DNA of 64,000 nucleotides, taken from positions 1 through 64,000 of the forward strand of contig JACVRW010000001.1 of the NCBI GenBank assembly GCA_014534235.1. The letters are read 5' to 3'. The stretch's first letter is position 1. Each line of letters begins with the position of its first letter. The translations under genes and the position numbers were made by a program. Shown one piece after another: positions 49,172 through 58,248 of this stretch. The notes below the pieces were generated by a model. That model had not been told where the DNA came from. It saw nothing but the letters and a program-made list of their open reading frames with translations, and ran no database searches. This DNA comes from Thermoleophilaceae bacterium (GTDB lineage: Bacteria; Actinomycetota; Thermoleophilia; Solirubrobacterales; Thermoleophilaceae).

Positions 49172-51457
49172 ATGGAAACACTGCTCCTTATCCCGGTGGA
49201 CGACTCCGTCGTCTACCCCAACATGCAGGTGACGCTGGCCGTGGACACCGGCTCGGAGGAGCGGATTGTTCTCGTTCCCCGCAAGGGCGACGAGTTCTCG
49301 AGCGTCGGCACCGTCGCCGAGGTGGTGGACCGCGTCCGGCTGCCCGGGGGCGCCGGAGCCGTCGCGCTCAACGGGCTCTACCGCGGGCTGATCGGCGCCG
49401 CCAGCACCGACGCGAGCGGGGCGCTGCGCGTGGAGGTGACCGCACACCCGGACGACATCCCGGTGGACGGCCGCACCCGCAACCTCGAGCGCGAGTACCG
49501 CGCCGTGGTCGAGGAGATCCTCGAGCTCCGTGGCGACGATGGCCGCATCGCGGCGTTCGTGCGCTCCATCACGGAGCCCGGCGCGCTCGCCGACACCTCC
49601 GGCTATACCCCCGACCTCTCCTATGAGCAGAAGGTGGAGCTGCTCGAGACGCTCGACGTCAGGGAGCGGCTCGAGCTGGCCCTGCGCTTCCAGCGCGAGC
49701 GTCTGACAGAGCTTCAGGTCAGGCGGCGGATCCGCGACGACGTGCAGTCCGGCGCCGAGAAGCAGCAGCGCGAGTACTTCCTTCGCAAGCAGATGGAGTC
49801 GATCCGCAAGGAGCTCGGCGACGACGACGCCTCGGTCGTCGAGGAGTACCGGGCGAAGATCGAGGAGGCCGGCATGCCGGAGGCCGTGCGGGAGCAGGCC
49901 GAGCGCGAGCTCGGCCGGCTCGAGCGCATGGGCGAGGCCTCCGGTGAGGCGTCGATGATCCGCAGCTACCTCGACTGGCTCATCGCCGTGCCGTGGTCGA
50001 AGCGCTCGGAGGAGCGGCTCGATCCGGTGCACGCGCGCGAAGTGCTCGACGCCGACCACGCGGGCCTCGAGGACGTGAAGGATCGCATCGTCGAGTACAT
50101 CGCCGTTCGCAAGCTCCGGCAGGAGCGCGGCATCGCCGAGGACAAGCGCTCCGGGGCGATCCTCACGCTGATCGGCCCGCCCGGGACCGGCAAGACCTCG
50201 ATCGGTGAGTCGATCGCCCGTGCGACCGGGCGCGAGTTCGTCCGCATGTCGCTCGGCGGTGTCCGCGACGAGGCGGAGATCCGCGGTCACCGGCGCACGT
50301 ACATCGGCGCACTGCCGGGCCGGCTCGTCCGCGCCCTGCGCGACGCCGGGACGATGAACCCGGTGATCATGCTCGACGAGGTCGACAAGGTCGGCGCCGA
50401 CTGGCGCGGCGATCCGAGCGCGGCGCTGCTCGAGGTGCTCGACCCGGCGCAGAACCACTCGTTCCGCGACCACTACCTCGACGTCGAGCTCGACCTGTCG
50501 CAGGTCGTGTTCATCGCGACCGCGAACGTCGCCGAGACGATCCCCGCGCCACTGCTCGACCGGATGGAGATCATCCGCTTCGACGGGTACACCACCGACG
50601 AGAAGGTTGCGATCGCGCGCGGCTACCTGTGGCCGCGCCAGCGCGAGCGCAACGGCCTCCGCGAGGACGAGGTCACGATCGACGACGCCACCCTGCGCGC
50701 GGTCGTCACGGATTACACCCGCGAGGCAGGCGTGAGAAACCTCGAGCGCGAGCTCGGCACGCTGCTGCGCAAGACCGCGACGAAGCTGGCCGCCGGCCAG
50801 GTCGAGGCCCCCGTGACCATCGACCTCGACGCCGTCCGCGACGCGCTCGGGCGCCAGCGCTTCTTCCAGGAGTCGGCGGAGCGTACGGCGGTTCCGGGCG
50901 TGGCCACCGGGTTGAGCGTCACCGGCGCCGGCGGCGAGGTGCTCTTCATCGAGGCCACCTCGATGCGCGGCAAGGACGGGCTCGTGCTCACGGGCCAGCT
51001 GGGCGACGTGATGAAGGAGTCGGCACGGATCGCGCTGTCGTACGTGCGCGGCCACGCCGACCACCTGGACATCGACGAGGACGCGTTCGACGGGCGCGAG
51101 TTCCACCTGCACGTCCCGGCGGGCGCGATCCCGAAGGACGGTCCGAGCGCGGGCATCACGATGACGACCGCCCTGGCGTCGCTGCTCAGCGCGCGTCCGG
51201 TCAGGCACACCGTCGGCATGACCGGCGAGGTCACGCTCCAGGGCCGGGTCCTGCCGATCGGGGGCGTGAAGCAGAAGGTGCTGGCGGCCCACGCGGCGGG
51301 GCTCACCGACGTGATCCTCCCTGAGCGCAACCGCGGCGATCTCGATGACGTGCCCGAGGAGGTGCGCGCCGAGATGACCTTCCACCCCGTGATGACCGTG
51401 GACGAGGTGCTCGACATCGCGCTCGAGCCCGCTCCCGCGAGGGCGCTCGCGGCCTGA
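49172..51457 (+). CDS. lon: ATP-dependent Lon protease
   Basis: The protein has 761 residues. Order of parts: N-terminal substrate domain, coiled-coil linker (YFLRKQMESIRKELGDDD), AAA+ module (IGPPGTGKTSIGESIARATG; Walker B VIMLDEVDKVG), and C-terminal protease with the Ser in PKDGPSAGITM and a Lys in VKQKVLAAHA. It degrades misfolded and regulatory proteins in the cytoplasm. The ATG at 49172 is preferred because GGAG lies 7 bases upstream; ATG 49160 and TTG 49154 are alternatives. The N-terminal domain appears slightly shorter than in E. coli Lon. Confidence 0.95.
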   Translation: METLLLIPVDDSVVYPNMQVTLAVDTGSEERIVLVPRKGDEFSSVGTVAEVVDRVRLPGGAGAVALNGLYRGLIGAASTDASGALRVEVTAHPDDIPVDGRTRNLEREYRAVVEEILELRGDDGRIAAFVRSITEPGALADTSGYTPDLSYEQKVELLETLDVRERLELALRFQRERLTELQVRRRIRDDVQSGAEKQQREYFLRKQMESIRKELGDDDASVVEEYRAKIEEAGMPEAVREQAERELGRLERMGEASGEASMIRSYLDWLIAVPWSKRSEERLDPVHAREVLDADHAGLEDVKDRIVEYIAVRKLRQERGIAEDKRSGAILTLIGPPGTGKTSIGESIARATGREFVRMSLGGVRDEAEIRGHRRTYIGALPGRLVRALRDAGTMNPVIMLDEVDKVGADWRGDPSAALLEVLDPAQNHSFRDHYLDVELDLSQVVFIATANVAETIPAPLLDRMEIIRFDGYTTDEKVAIARGYLWPRQRERNGLREDEVTIDDATLRAVVTDYTREAGVRNLERELGTLLRKTATKLAAGQVEAPVTIDLDAVRDALGRQRFFQESAERTAVPGVATGLSVTGAGGEVLFIEATSMRGKDGLVLTGQLGDVMKESARIALSYVRGHADHLDIDEDAFDGREFHLHVPAGAIPKDGPSAGITMTTALASLLSARPVRHTVGMTGEVTLQGRVLPIGGVKQKVLAAHAAGLTDVILPERNRGDLDDVPEEVRAEMTFHPVMTVDEVLDIALEPAPARALAA

Positions 51458-51469
51458 ATCTCCGGGCTC

Positions 51470-51507
51470 CCCGGTGGGCCGGGCGGCAACGCCCCCGGCC
51501 CACCGGG
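51470..51507. terminator. terminator hairpin between lon and the convergent SDR
   Basis: A perfect 14-bp inverted repeat (CCCGGTGGGCCGGG at 51470-51483 and its complement at 51494-51507) has a 10-base loop. It fills the space between the two stop codons and can serve both directions. Confidence 0.75.
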
Positions 51508-51510
51508 AAC

Positions 51511-52257
51511 TCACACGCTGCGAGTGAGCCCGCCGTCCACCGCCAGCGACACGCCGGTGATGTAGCCGGCGTGCTCGGAGCACAGGAACGCGGCGGCCGC
51601 GGCCATCTCCTCGGCCCGGCCGAGCCTCCCTGCGGGCACCTCCTCGCGCGCCTGTTGCTCGGCCGCCTCGAGCGACCCGTAGAGCTCGCCGAGGCGGTCG
51701 GTGGCGATCCGGCCCGGCAGCAGGGTGTTGAGCGTGATCCCGTCGGAGGCGAGATCGCGCGCGAGCGTCTTGAAGGCCGTCACGATCGCGCTGCGGTGCG
51801 CGTTCGAGAGCATCAGCGTGGGCGCCGGCTCGCGGACGGTGGTCGAGGCGACGTTCACGATGCGCCCGAAGCCTCGGCTGCGCATGCCCTTCACGGCGAC
51901 CTCGATCAGGGCCATCGGCGCCAGGACGAGGTTGCGGTATGCGCTCTCCCAGTCGCTGCGCGGCATCCCAAGCGGCCCGCCGGCGGGTGGCCCCCCGGTG
52001 TTCGTGACCAGCACCTCGAGCGGTCCGAACTCAGCCTCCACTCGCTCCACCAGCCCGGGTGCGGCGTCGAGATCCGCGGAGTCGTGGACGAAGCCCCGGG
52101 CCCGGATGTCGGCGGCCGCCGCGTGGACGCGGTCGGCCGATCGCGAGCTGATCGCAACGCGCGCTCCCTCCGCCGCAAGCTCCCGGGCGATGGCCAGACC
52201 GATCCCCCCCGATGCGCCCGTGACGAGCGCGACCCTTCCCTCGAGTGCGAGGTCCAT
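51511..52257 (-). CDS. short-chain dehydrogenase/reductase lacking the usual YxxxK
   Basis: The protein has 248 residues with the TGASGGIG cofactor motif, NTGGPPAGG, NVASTTVREP and the C-terminal GVSLAVDGGL, so the Rossmann SDR fold is clear. Where Tyr-x3-Lys is expected the sequence reads SNAHRSAIVTAFKTLA. This matches an SDR subgroup with a changed active site, so the catalytic role (often annotated 3-oxoacyl-ACP reductase) is uncertain. It ends at the shared terminator after lon. Confidence 0.82.
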   Translation of the reverse strand: MDLALEGRVALVTGASGGIGLAIARELAAEGARVAISSRSADRVHAAAADIRARGFVHDSADLDAAPGLVERVEAEFGPLEVLVTNTGGPPAGGPLGMPRSDWESAYRNLVLAPMALIEVAVKGMRSRGFGRIVNVASTTVREPAPTLMLSNAHRSAIVTAFKTLARDLASDGITLNTLLPGRIATDRLGELYGSLEAAEQQAREEVPAGRLGRAEEMAAAAAFLCSEHAGYITGVSLAVDGGLTRSV

Positions 52258-52337
52258 GGCGAGGCAGCGTAACCGTGGCGGGTGGGCCGCGGCCTGACAG
52301 CAGCCCCGGATCTGCTTGGATACGCGCCCTCAAACGT

Positions 52338-52478
52338 CGAACTGCCGAGTCTCCGCCGTCCCGGCGGCGGGGAGCGGGGGACCCAATGGCGGCCGTCCAG
52401 GCCGCGGGGGCGAATCGCGGCGCCTGGTCGCGTAGCGCACTTTCCGGCGCGAGCCCGTCAGCTCACCTCGTAGGCGCT
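52338..52478 (+). ncRNA. c-di-AMP riboswitch (ydaO/yuaA type)
   Basis: The leader of the Rpf-like gene contains blocks of the ydaO class: ACTGCCGAGTCTCCG, GGGGGACCCAATGG, GGGGGCGAATCGCGG and, at the 3' side, GAGCCCGTCAGCTCACCTCG followed by TAGGC. The last block is the highly conserved end of this riboswitch. In actinobacteria this RNA commonly precedes rpf and cell-wall hydrolase genes and turns them off when c-di-AMP is high. It ends ~18 bases before the GTG start. Confidence 0.88.
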
Positions 52479-52495
52479 TGGAAGGGGAACGACAA

Positions 52496-53071
52496 GTGCA
52501 AGCGATTGTCGACGCCGTACGACGTCCGCGATGGGCGGCGCTGGTGATTGCCGTGTCCATGATGGCCCCCGCCGGCGCGGCCTCCGCCGACCGCGGCAGC
52601 GTCGTGGGCGGGGCGTCCAGTGAGGTGGTCGTGGAGCGCGGCGACCGGGGCAGCGCCGTGCGCGCCATTCAACGCGCCCTTGGCATTCCCGCCGACGGAA
52701 TCTTCGGTCGGGGGACCGAGCGGGCGGTGCGGCGGTTCCAGCGCAGCAAGGGCCTCGTCGCGGACGGGGTCGTCGGTCCGCTGACGCGGCGGGCACTCGG
52801 GCTTGCGCCGTTCAGCCACACGGCAATTCGCGGCGGGAGCGTCCGCGTACCGAGCGTGCTCGAGCGGATCGCGCAGTGCGAGTCGGGTGGAAATCCTCAC
52901 GCCGTCTCCCCCGGCGGCACCTACCGCGGGAAGTACCAGTTCAGTCGCGAGACGTGGCGGAGGCTGGGCGGCACGGGCGACCCGGCGGACGCGCCGGAAT
53001 GGCTACAGGATCGGCTGGCCCTCAAGCTGTACCGGCAGAGCGGCACCGCGTCCTGGCCGAACTGCGGCTGA
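52496..53071 (+). CDS. secreted resuscitation-promoting-factor-like transglycosylase with peptidoglycan-binding domain
   Basis: The protein has 191 residues from a GTG at 52496 with AGGGGA upstream. It has a signal peptide (ending near GAASA). A PG_binding_1 domain follows (ERGDRGSAVRAIQRALGIPA, FGRGTERAVRRFQ), and then an Rpf lysozyme-like domain with catalytic Glu in IAQCESGGNPHAVSPGG, YRGKYQFSRETW and a terminal NCG. It should cleave peptidoglycan and support regrowth from dormancy. It sits under a c-di-AMP riboswitch. Confidence 0.88.
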   Translation: MQAIVDAVRRPRWAALVIAVSMMAPAGAASADRGSVVGGASSEVVVERGDRGSAVRAIQRALGIPADGIFGRGTERAVRRFQRSKGLVADGVVGPLTRRALGLAPFSHTAIRGGSVRVPSVLERIAQCESGGNPHAVSPGGTYRGKYQFSRETWRRLGGTGDPADAPEWLQDRLALKLYRQSGTASWPNCG

Positions 53072-53286
53072 GGGCGGCCGCGCGTCGGCGCTTCGCGACG
53101 ACCCCGCTAGTCGGCTGTCAGATGCCTATGCGTTCGACCTTTTGCTGCCTATGGCCGCGGAACGTCGAACACGTCGGCTGGCGCGTTGGCGGAGGCGGCG
53201 CTTTCGGCGCGGCGATCCGACACTGGCTCGGCGACTCCCTCGACGGCACGCTCCCGCGGGTTCGCAAGTGTCGCGGGGAGCGCCAC

Positions 53287-54435
53287 TCACCCCGCCGCCG
53301 GCATCCGCTCGCGCCCCAGCCGCATGACCCCGGCCAGGGTCGCCGCGCAGATCGCGCCTAGGAGCGCGTACGGCACGGCGTCGGCGGTCGCCTCGGCGAG
53401 CGCCCCGCCGCCCCCGGCGCCGACGAGATGACCCACCGCCCACGCGAGGTTCGACAGGGCGAAGGCGAGGCCCTGGTCCAGCCCCGACGCCTCTGCCGCG
53501 TCGGAGAGCATGGCCATCGCCGGCGCCCAGAGCACGCCGAGCGCGGCGATCGCCAGCAGGACGGCGCCGGCCACCAGCACGGCCGTAGCCGGAAGCGGCA
53601 GCAGCATGGCCATGATCGCGGCTCCGATGAGGCCCGCCCGGATCGGCGCGAGCCGTCCGCGGCGGTCCGAGGCCCTTCCCGCAACGGGGCTCAGCGCCGC
53701 CTCCACGGCCGCGGTGATCAGGAACACCGCGCCGATGGCGGCCCCGCTCGCACCGAGCTCGTCGAGGCGCAGCGGCGCCAGCACCTCGATCACTCCGGCG
53801 AAGACGGCCGGCAGCGTGAACAGCCAGAACCCGGCCAGGACCGCCGGTCGCCGGAACGCCGAGCGGAGCGCTGCCAGCGGGTTCGCGTCCTCGGGCGCGA
53901 CCCCCCGCATCGTCCACGCCCACGCCGCCAGCGCGGCCGCGACGACCGCGACGGCGCCGAAGACGACCTCCGGGCTGAGGACGCTCGCGGCGCCGCCCAG
54001 CACCGGACCGAGCAGCACGCCGACGATGGCGGCCCCGAGCGCCGAGCCGATCAGCTCGCCGCGGCGCTCCGGCGGCGAGGCGGACACGAGCCACGCCATT
54101 CCCGCCGCCCACATGCACGCTCCGCCGAAGCCCTGGACGAAGCGGGCGGCGTCGAGCAGCAAGATGTGCTGGGCGAACGCGAACACGAGGCTGCTCGTCC
54201 CGAGCATCGAGAGCCCGAGCAGCAGGGTGGGCTTGACCCCCCAGCGCGCCGCCAGCCACCCGGACGGCAGCGCGCCGGCGAAGGTGCCCGCCGGATAAGC
54301 GGCGGTGAGGACGCCGGCGCCGGTCTTCGACAGCTCAAACTGATCCGCGTAGTGCGGCAGCAGCGGGGCGACCGCGGCGAAGAACATGGTGTCGACGAGC
54401 ACCACCGCCGCGACCAGCAGGAACAGGCCGCGCAT
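53287..54435 (-). CDS. MFS transporter (drug-efflux type)
   Basis: The protein has 382 residues with 12 predicted helices. The first helix (GLFLLVAAVVLVDTMFFAAV) and the loop GWLAARWGVKPTLL, plus GRASDRRGRLAPI in the second half, are typical of the DHA1-like MFS branch. The substrate is unknown. It is divergent from the M20 peptidase gene with 44 bases between the starts. The 215-bp gap on its other side, before the Rpf gene, holds nothing recognised. Confidence 0.85.
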   Translation of the reverse strand: MRGLFLLVAAVVLVDTMFFAAVAPLLPHYADQFELSKTGAGVLTAAYPAGTFAGALPSGWLAARWGVKPTLLLGLSMLGTSSLVFAFAQHILLLDAARFVQGFGGACMWAAGMAWLVSASPPERRGELIGSALGAAIVGVLLGPVLGGAASVLSPEVVFGAVAVVAAALAAWAWTMRGVAPEDANPLAALRSAFRRPAVLAGFWLFTLPAVFAGVIEVLAPLRLDELGASGAAIGAVFLITAAVEAALSPVAGRASDRRGRLAPIRAGLIGAAIMAMLLPLPATAVLVAGAVLLAIAALGVLWAPAMAMLSDAAEASGLDQGLAFALSNLAWAVGHLVGAGGGGALAEATADAVPYALLGAICAATLAGVMRLGRERMPAAG

Positions 54436-54479
54436 GCCCCGATGCTACGGCGTGCGCGATCCGCGAGAATGGTGCGCCT

Positions 54480-55799
54480 GTGCCCGCCGTGATCGAGGAG
54501 CTCGTCGACTGGCTGCGGATCCCGTCCGTCTCGACCGGCGGCGGCCACACCGCCGCGCTCCGGCGCGCCTGCGAGTGGGTCTGTGAGCGGATCGAGGCGG
54601 CGGGGGGCACGGTCGCGGCCGAGACCCTGGACGGCGGCAACCCCATGGCGGTGGGCGAGCTGGCGGCGGCCCGCCCCGGCGCGCCGACCGTGCTCGCCTA
54701 CGGGCACTACGACGTGCAGGATCCCGGCCCGCTCGACGCCTGGGAGAGTCCGCCGTTCGAGCCGACCGAGCGCGACGGCCGCCTCTACGCCCGCGGCGCG
54801 GCGGACGACAAGGGGAACTTCCTCCCGCTGCTGCATGTGGCCTGCGAGATGGCTCGCTCCGGCGAGCTGCCCGTGAACGTCCGCTTCCTCGTCGAGGGCG
54901 AGGAGGAGATCGGAAGCGCCTCGGTGCTTCGCCGCCTGCGCCACGACGACATGGGCGCGGACTGCGCGATCGTGTTCGACTCCCTGATGGCGGACGAGCG
55001 GACCCCCGCCATCTCGCTCGGGGCGCGGGGCCTGGTCCGGGCGAGCGTCGAGGTCCGGACGGCGGCGCGCGATCTTCACTCCGGGCTCTACGGCGGAGCC
55101 GTGCTAAATGCCGCTCACGTGCTGGTTGCGATGCTGGAGCAGGTGAGGCCCGGGCCGGACGGGCGCGTGCGGCAGGAGCTGGCCGGCGGGGTCACACCGG
55201 TCACCGCCGAGGAGCGGGCCTCGTGGGCTCGGCTTCAGTCGGGACCCGAGGTGCTCGCGGCGGTGGGCGCGCGGCCGGTCGCCCCGGACGCGGGCGAGGA
55301 CTTCTACGAGCGGATCGGAGCGGCGCCCGCGCTGGACGTCAACATGATCGCCACCGGCGAGCCGCGGACGATCGTGCCCGCGCTGGCGCGCGCTCAGGTG
55401 AGCGTGCGACTGGCGCCCGGACAGCGGGCCGTCGAGGTGGCCTCCGAGGTGGAGCGCCTCCTGCGCTCGGCGGTGCCGGAGGGGGCGGAGCTCGCCCTCG
55501 ACGTCGACCTCGCAGACCCGGCGCTGTTCGACCCGACGCACCCAGCCCTCCGGATCGCCGCGGAGGCGCTCGAGCGCGCCTGCGATAGGGCGCCGGTGCT
55601 CATGCGTCTCGGCGGCACGCTGCCATTGCTTGCGGTCCTCGCCGAGCGCGGCATCCCCACGATCGTGAGCGGCTTCGTCCTAGACGCCGACGCGATCCAC
55701 GCTCCGAATGAGAGCTACCGCCTCGAGAGCCTGCGCCTCGGCGAACGGGCCGCCCGCGAGCTCTACCTGGCGCTCGGGGGGCTCGAGGCGGACGCCTAG
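54480..55799 (+). CDS. M20 family metallopeptidase (dipeptidase)
   Basis: The protein has 439 residues. Zinc ligands are in YGHYDVQDPG, GAADDKGNF and EGEEEIGSAS, and the late DADAIHAPNES carries another His. A dimerisation domain (DLHSGLYGGAVLNA) is inserted. This is the arrangement of cytosolic non-specific dipeptidases of the M20A/CNDP type. The 3' end overlaps the convergent methyltransferase by four bases. Confidence 0.92.
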   Translation: MPAVIEELVDWLRIPSVSTGGGHTAALRRACEWVCERIEAAGGTVAAETLDGGNPMAVGELAAARPGAPTVLAYGHYDVQDPGPLDAWESPPFEPTERDGRLYARGAADDKGNFLPLLHVACEMARSGELPVNVRFLVEGEEEIGSASVLRRLRHDDMGADCAIVFDSLMADERTPAISLGARGLVRASVEVRTAARDLHSGLYGGAVLNAAHVLVAMLEQVRPGPDGRVRQELAGGVTPVTAEERASWARLQSGPEVLAAVGARPVAPDAGEDFYERIGAAPALDVNMIATGEPRTIVPALARAQVSVRLAPGQRAVEVASEVERLLRSAVPEGAELALDVDLADPALFDPTHPALRIAAEALERACDRAPVLMRLGGTLPLLAVLAERGIPTIVSGFVLDADAIHAPNESYRLESLRLGERAARELYLALGGLEADA

Positions 55800-56413
55800 A
55801 CTCGCCGGCGGAGGCGGTGGATCGAGACCCGCGGGACCCGGCGGCTCTCCCGGCTGACCACGTGCCAGTCGCATGCCGCGCGGTCGAGGAAGTCCGCGGC
55901 GGGCGGGCGGCCTGGGTCGGCGACGAGCACCAGTCCGCGCTCGTCGACCAGGCGGGGCAGGACCGCCAGTAGCTGGTCGACGTTGCGGCGCTCGTAGAGC
56001 ACATCCGAGGCCAGAACGAGGTCCCATGGGCGCCGCTCGACGATCGGCGCGGGCGCGGCCCAGGAGCAGAGCAGCGTCTCGACCGCGACGCCGTTTCGCT
56101 CGGCGTTGGCGGCGGCCGCCCGGAGCGCGTCGCGCGACCAATCGGTGGCCACGACGCGCCCGCCGGCTCGCGCCGCGGCGATGCTCGGCAGCCCCAGACC
56201 GCATCCCAGCTCGAGCGTCCGCTTGCCGCGAAGCGAGCGCATCGAAACGTCGTGCGCGAGCGCTACCCCGCTCGCCCACAGCTCGGCCCAGTACGGGAGG
56301 AACTCCTCGTGGTCGAACGACTCCTCGCTGAGGAGCGACTCGGCGTCGCGGGGCCGGGCGACCTCGACGTCCCCGCCGGGCAGGGGGATGCTCTCGCAGA
56401 CCGCTTCGATCAC
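55796..56413 (-). CDS. class I SAM-dependent methyltransferase (METTL21/nicotinamide-methyltransferase-like)
   Basis: The protein has 205 residues from a GTG at 56413. YWAELWASGVALAHD precedes motif I LELGCGLGLPSIAAA, then VVATDWSRDALRAAAANAE and LVLASDVLYERRN. This order matches the lysine-methyltransferase METTL family often annotated as nicotinamide N-methyltransferase-like in bacteria. The target (protein or small molecule) is unknown. It overlaps the end of the pepF gene by four bases and is probably co-transcribed. Confidence 0.8.
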   Translation of the reverse strand: MIEAVCESIPLPGGDVEVARPRDAESLLSEESFDHEEFLPYWAELWASGVALAHDVSMRSLRGKRTLELGCGLGLPSIAAARAGGRVVATDWSRDALRAAAANAERNGVAVETLLCSWAAPAPIVERRPWDLVLASDVLYERRNVDQLLAVLPRLVDERGLVLVADPGRPPAADFLDRAACDWHVVSRESRRVPRVSIHRLRRRV

Positions 56414-58203
56414 TCGAGCCGCCCGGCCTCCCGCGCGGCCGCCTCGGCGGCCTCGAGCTGGCGCTCGATGAGGTCGAGGCCGGAGCTCCAGAAGCCCGGA
56501 TCCGACAGGTCGACACCGACGATCGCGCCGAGCTCCTCGGGCGGACGCGAGCCGCCGGCCCGGAGCAGGTCGAGGTAAGACGACACGAAGCCGTCGCCCT
56601 GCTCCTCGTAGCGGCGGTAGACCGACAGCGCGAGCAGGTGCCCGTACGCGTAGGCGTAGACATAGCCGGGCGCGTCCACGAAGTGCCAGATGTAAGACCA
56701 CCAGATGCCGTAGGCGGCGTCGAGCTCGACGCTGTCGCGGAGGAGGTCGGCCTGCGTCTCGAGCCATAGCTCGTTGAAGTGGTCGATGGAGAGCTCGCCC
56801 GAGTGGCGGCGCTCGTTGTGCGCGGCGTCCTCGAAGCGGTTCATGGCCACCTGGCGGAAGACGGCCGCCACCGCCCCGTCGAGCGATCCGGCCAGCAGAT
56901 CCAGCCGTTCGAGCGGGCCGGGGGCGCGCTCGAGCAGTCGCTCGAGCACGATCGTCTCCCCGAATATGGACGCCGTCTCCGCCACGGTGAGCGGAGTGGT
57001 GAAGTGGAAGATGCCCTGTGGGCGGGCGAGCGAGGCGTGGACGCCGTGTCCGAGCTCGTGTGCCATCACGAGCACGTCGTGCGGTCGCGACGTGTAGTTC
57101 AGCAGCACGTACGGGTGCGCGGACGGGACGGTATACGAGCAGAACGCGCCGCCCCGCTTGCCGGGCCGCGGCGGGCCGTCCACGTAGCCGTTCTGGAAGA
57201 ACGCGGCCGCGGTCTCGCCCAGCTCGGGCGCGAAGCGCGAGTAGCAGTCGAGGACGATCTCGCGGGCCTCGCCGTACGGGATCTCGTCCTGGACCTCGAT
57301 AACCGGCGCCATGCGGTCGAAATGAGCCAGGCGGTCGATGCCGAGCAGCGACGCCTTGAGCCGGTACCAGCGCCGCGCCAGCTCATACCTCGACCGAACA
57401 GCCTCGATCAGGGCCTCGACGGACTCGTCGCTGGCCTCGTTGGCGAGGTTCCGGGACGCGAGCCAGTGCGGGTACGAGCGCAGCCGATCCTTCGTGGCCT
57501 TGTCCTGGAGCAGCGTGTTGAAGACGAAGGCGCGCGTCCGAAGGCCGGGGCGAAGCGCCTCCGTCAGCCCGGAGGCCGCTTGCGCACGTCGGTGGCGGTC
57601 GGGGTCCTGCAGGCGGCTGAGCGCTTCCTCGAGCGGCACGGGCACGTCGCGGTCCGGCAGGCTGATCTCGAGCGCCGAGGTCTGCTCGGTGAACAGGCGC
57701 CTGAACGCCGATGCGCCGGTCACCTCTGTCTCGGTGAGGATCCGCTCCTCGGGCTCCGACAGCTGGTAAGGGCGATAGCGGCGGAGCGTTCGCAGGTAGT
57801 GGCGGCAGAAGTCGAGCCCGTCGGAGCGGAGCAGCTCGTCCGCCCGCTCGTCGGGCACCTCGTTCCACGCGAGCTCGAGGAAGAGCAGCCTGGTCTCGAT
57901 AGCCGCGCTCAGCTCCCGGGCGCGCTGCATGAGGGCACCGCGCTCCGGGTCGGCGGTGTCGAGCGAGAACCGCAGCATGGCGTATGAGCCGGCGCGGCCG
58001 GCGAGGTCATGGATGGCGGCGAGCTCGTGCATGGCGTCGGCGAGCCCCTCGGCGCCCAGCTCGCCGACACGACCCCTGTGCCGCTGCGCAAACGTCTCGG
58101 CGCGGTCGCGCGCCTCGACGAGCATCTCCTCGACGCCCTCGGCGCCGCGCCCGCCGACGAGCGGCTCGAGGTCCCATACGGCGGCTTCGAGTGTGGCGTC
58201 CAT
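56410..58203 (-). CDS. pepF: oligoendopeptidase F (M3 metallopeptidase)
   Basis: The protein has 597 residues from an ATG at 58203; the frame is open far upstream but without conserved features. The zinc site is HELGH in VLVMAHELGHGVHASL, followed by AETASIFGET with the third ligand Glu. The C-terminal YVYAYAYGHLLALSVYRRYE is also characteristic. It hydrolyses oligopeptides of ~7-17 residues in the cytoplasm. It is followed by the methyltransferase on the same strand and is divergent from the PLP enzyme gene. Confidence 0.93.
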   Translation of the reverse strand: MDATLEAAVWDLEPLVGGRGAEGVEEMLVEARDRAETFAQRHRGRVGELGAEGLADAMHELAAIHDLAGRAGSYAMLRFSLDTADPERGALMQRARELSAAIETRLLFLELAWNEVPDERADELLRSDGLDFCRHYLRTLRRYRPYQLSEPEERILTETEVTGASAFRRLFTEQTSALEISLPDRDVPVPLEEALSRLQDPDRHRRAQAASGLTEALRPGLRTRAFVFNTLLQDKATKDRLRSYPHWLASRNLANEASDESVEALIEAVRSRYELARRWYRLKASLLGIDRLAHFDRMAPVIEVQDEIPYGEAREIVLDCYSRFAPELGETAAAFFQNGYVDGPPRPGKRGGAFCSYTVPSAHPYVLLNYTSRPHDVLVMAHELGHGVHASLARPQGIFHFTTPLTVAETASIFGETIVLERLLERAPGPLERLDLLAGSLDGAVAAVFRQVAMNRFEDAAHNERRHSGELSIDHFNELWLETQADLLRDSVELDAAYGIWWSYIWHFVDAPGYVYAYAYGHLLALSVYRRYEEQGDGFVSSYLDLLRAGGSRPPEELGAIVGVDLSDPGFWSSGLDLIERQLEAAEAAAREAGRLE

Positions 58204-58248
58204 GGCCGCCCACGATAGTGGTGGTATCCGCTCCTCTACGCTCGACCG

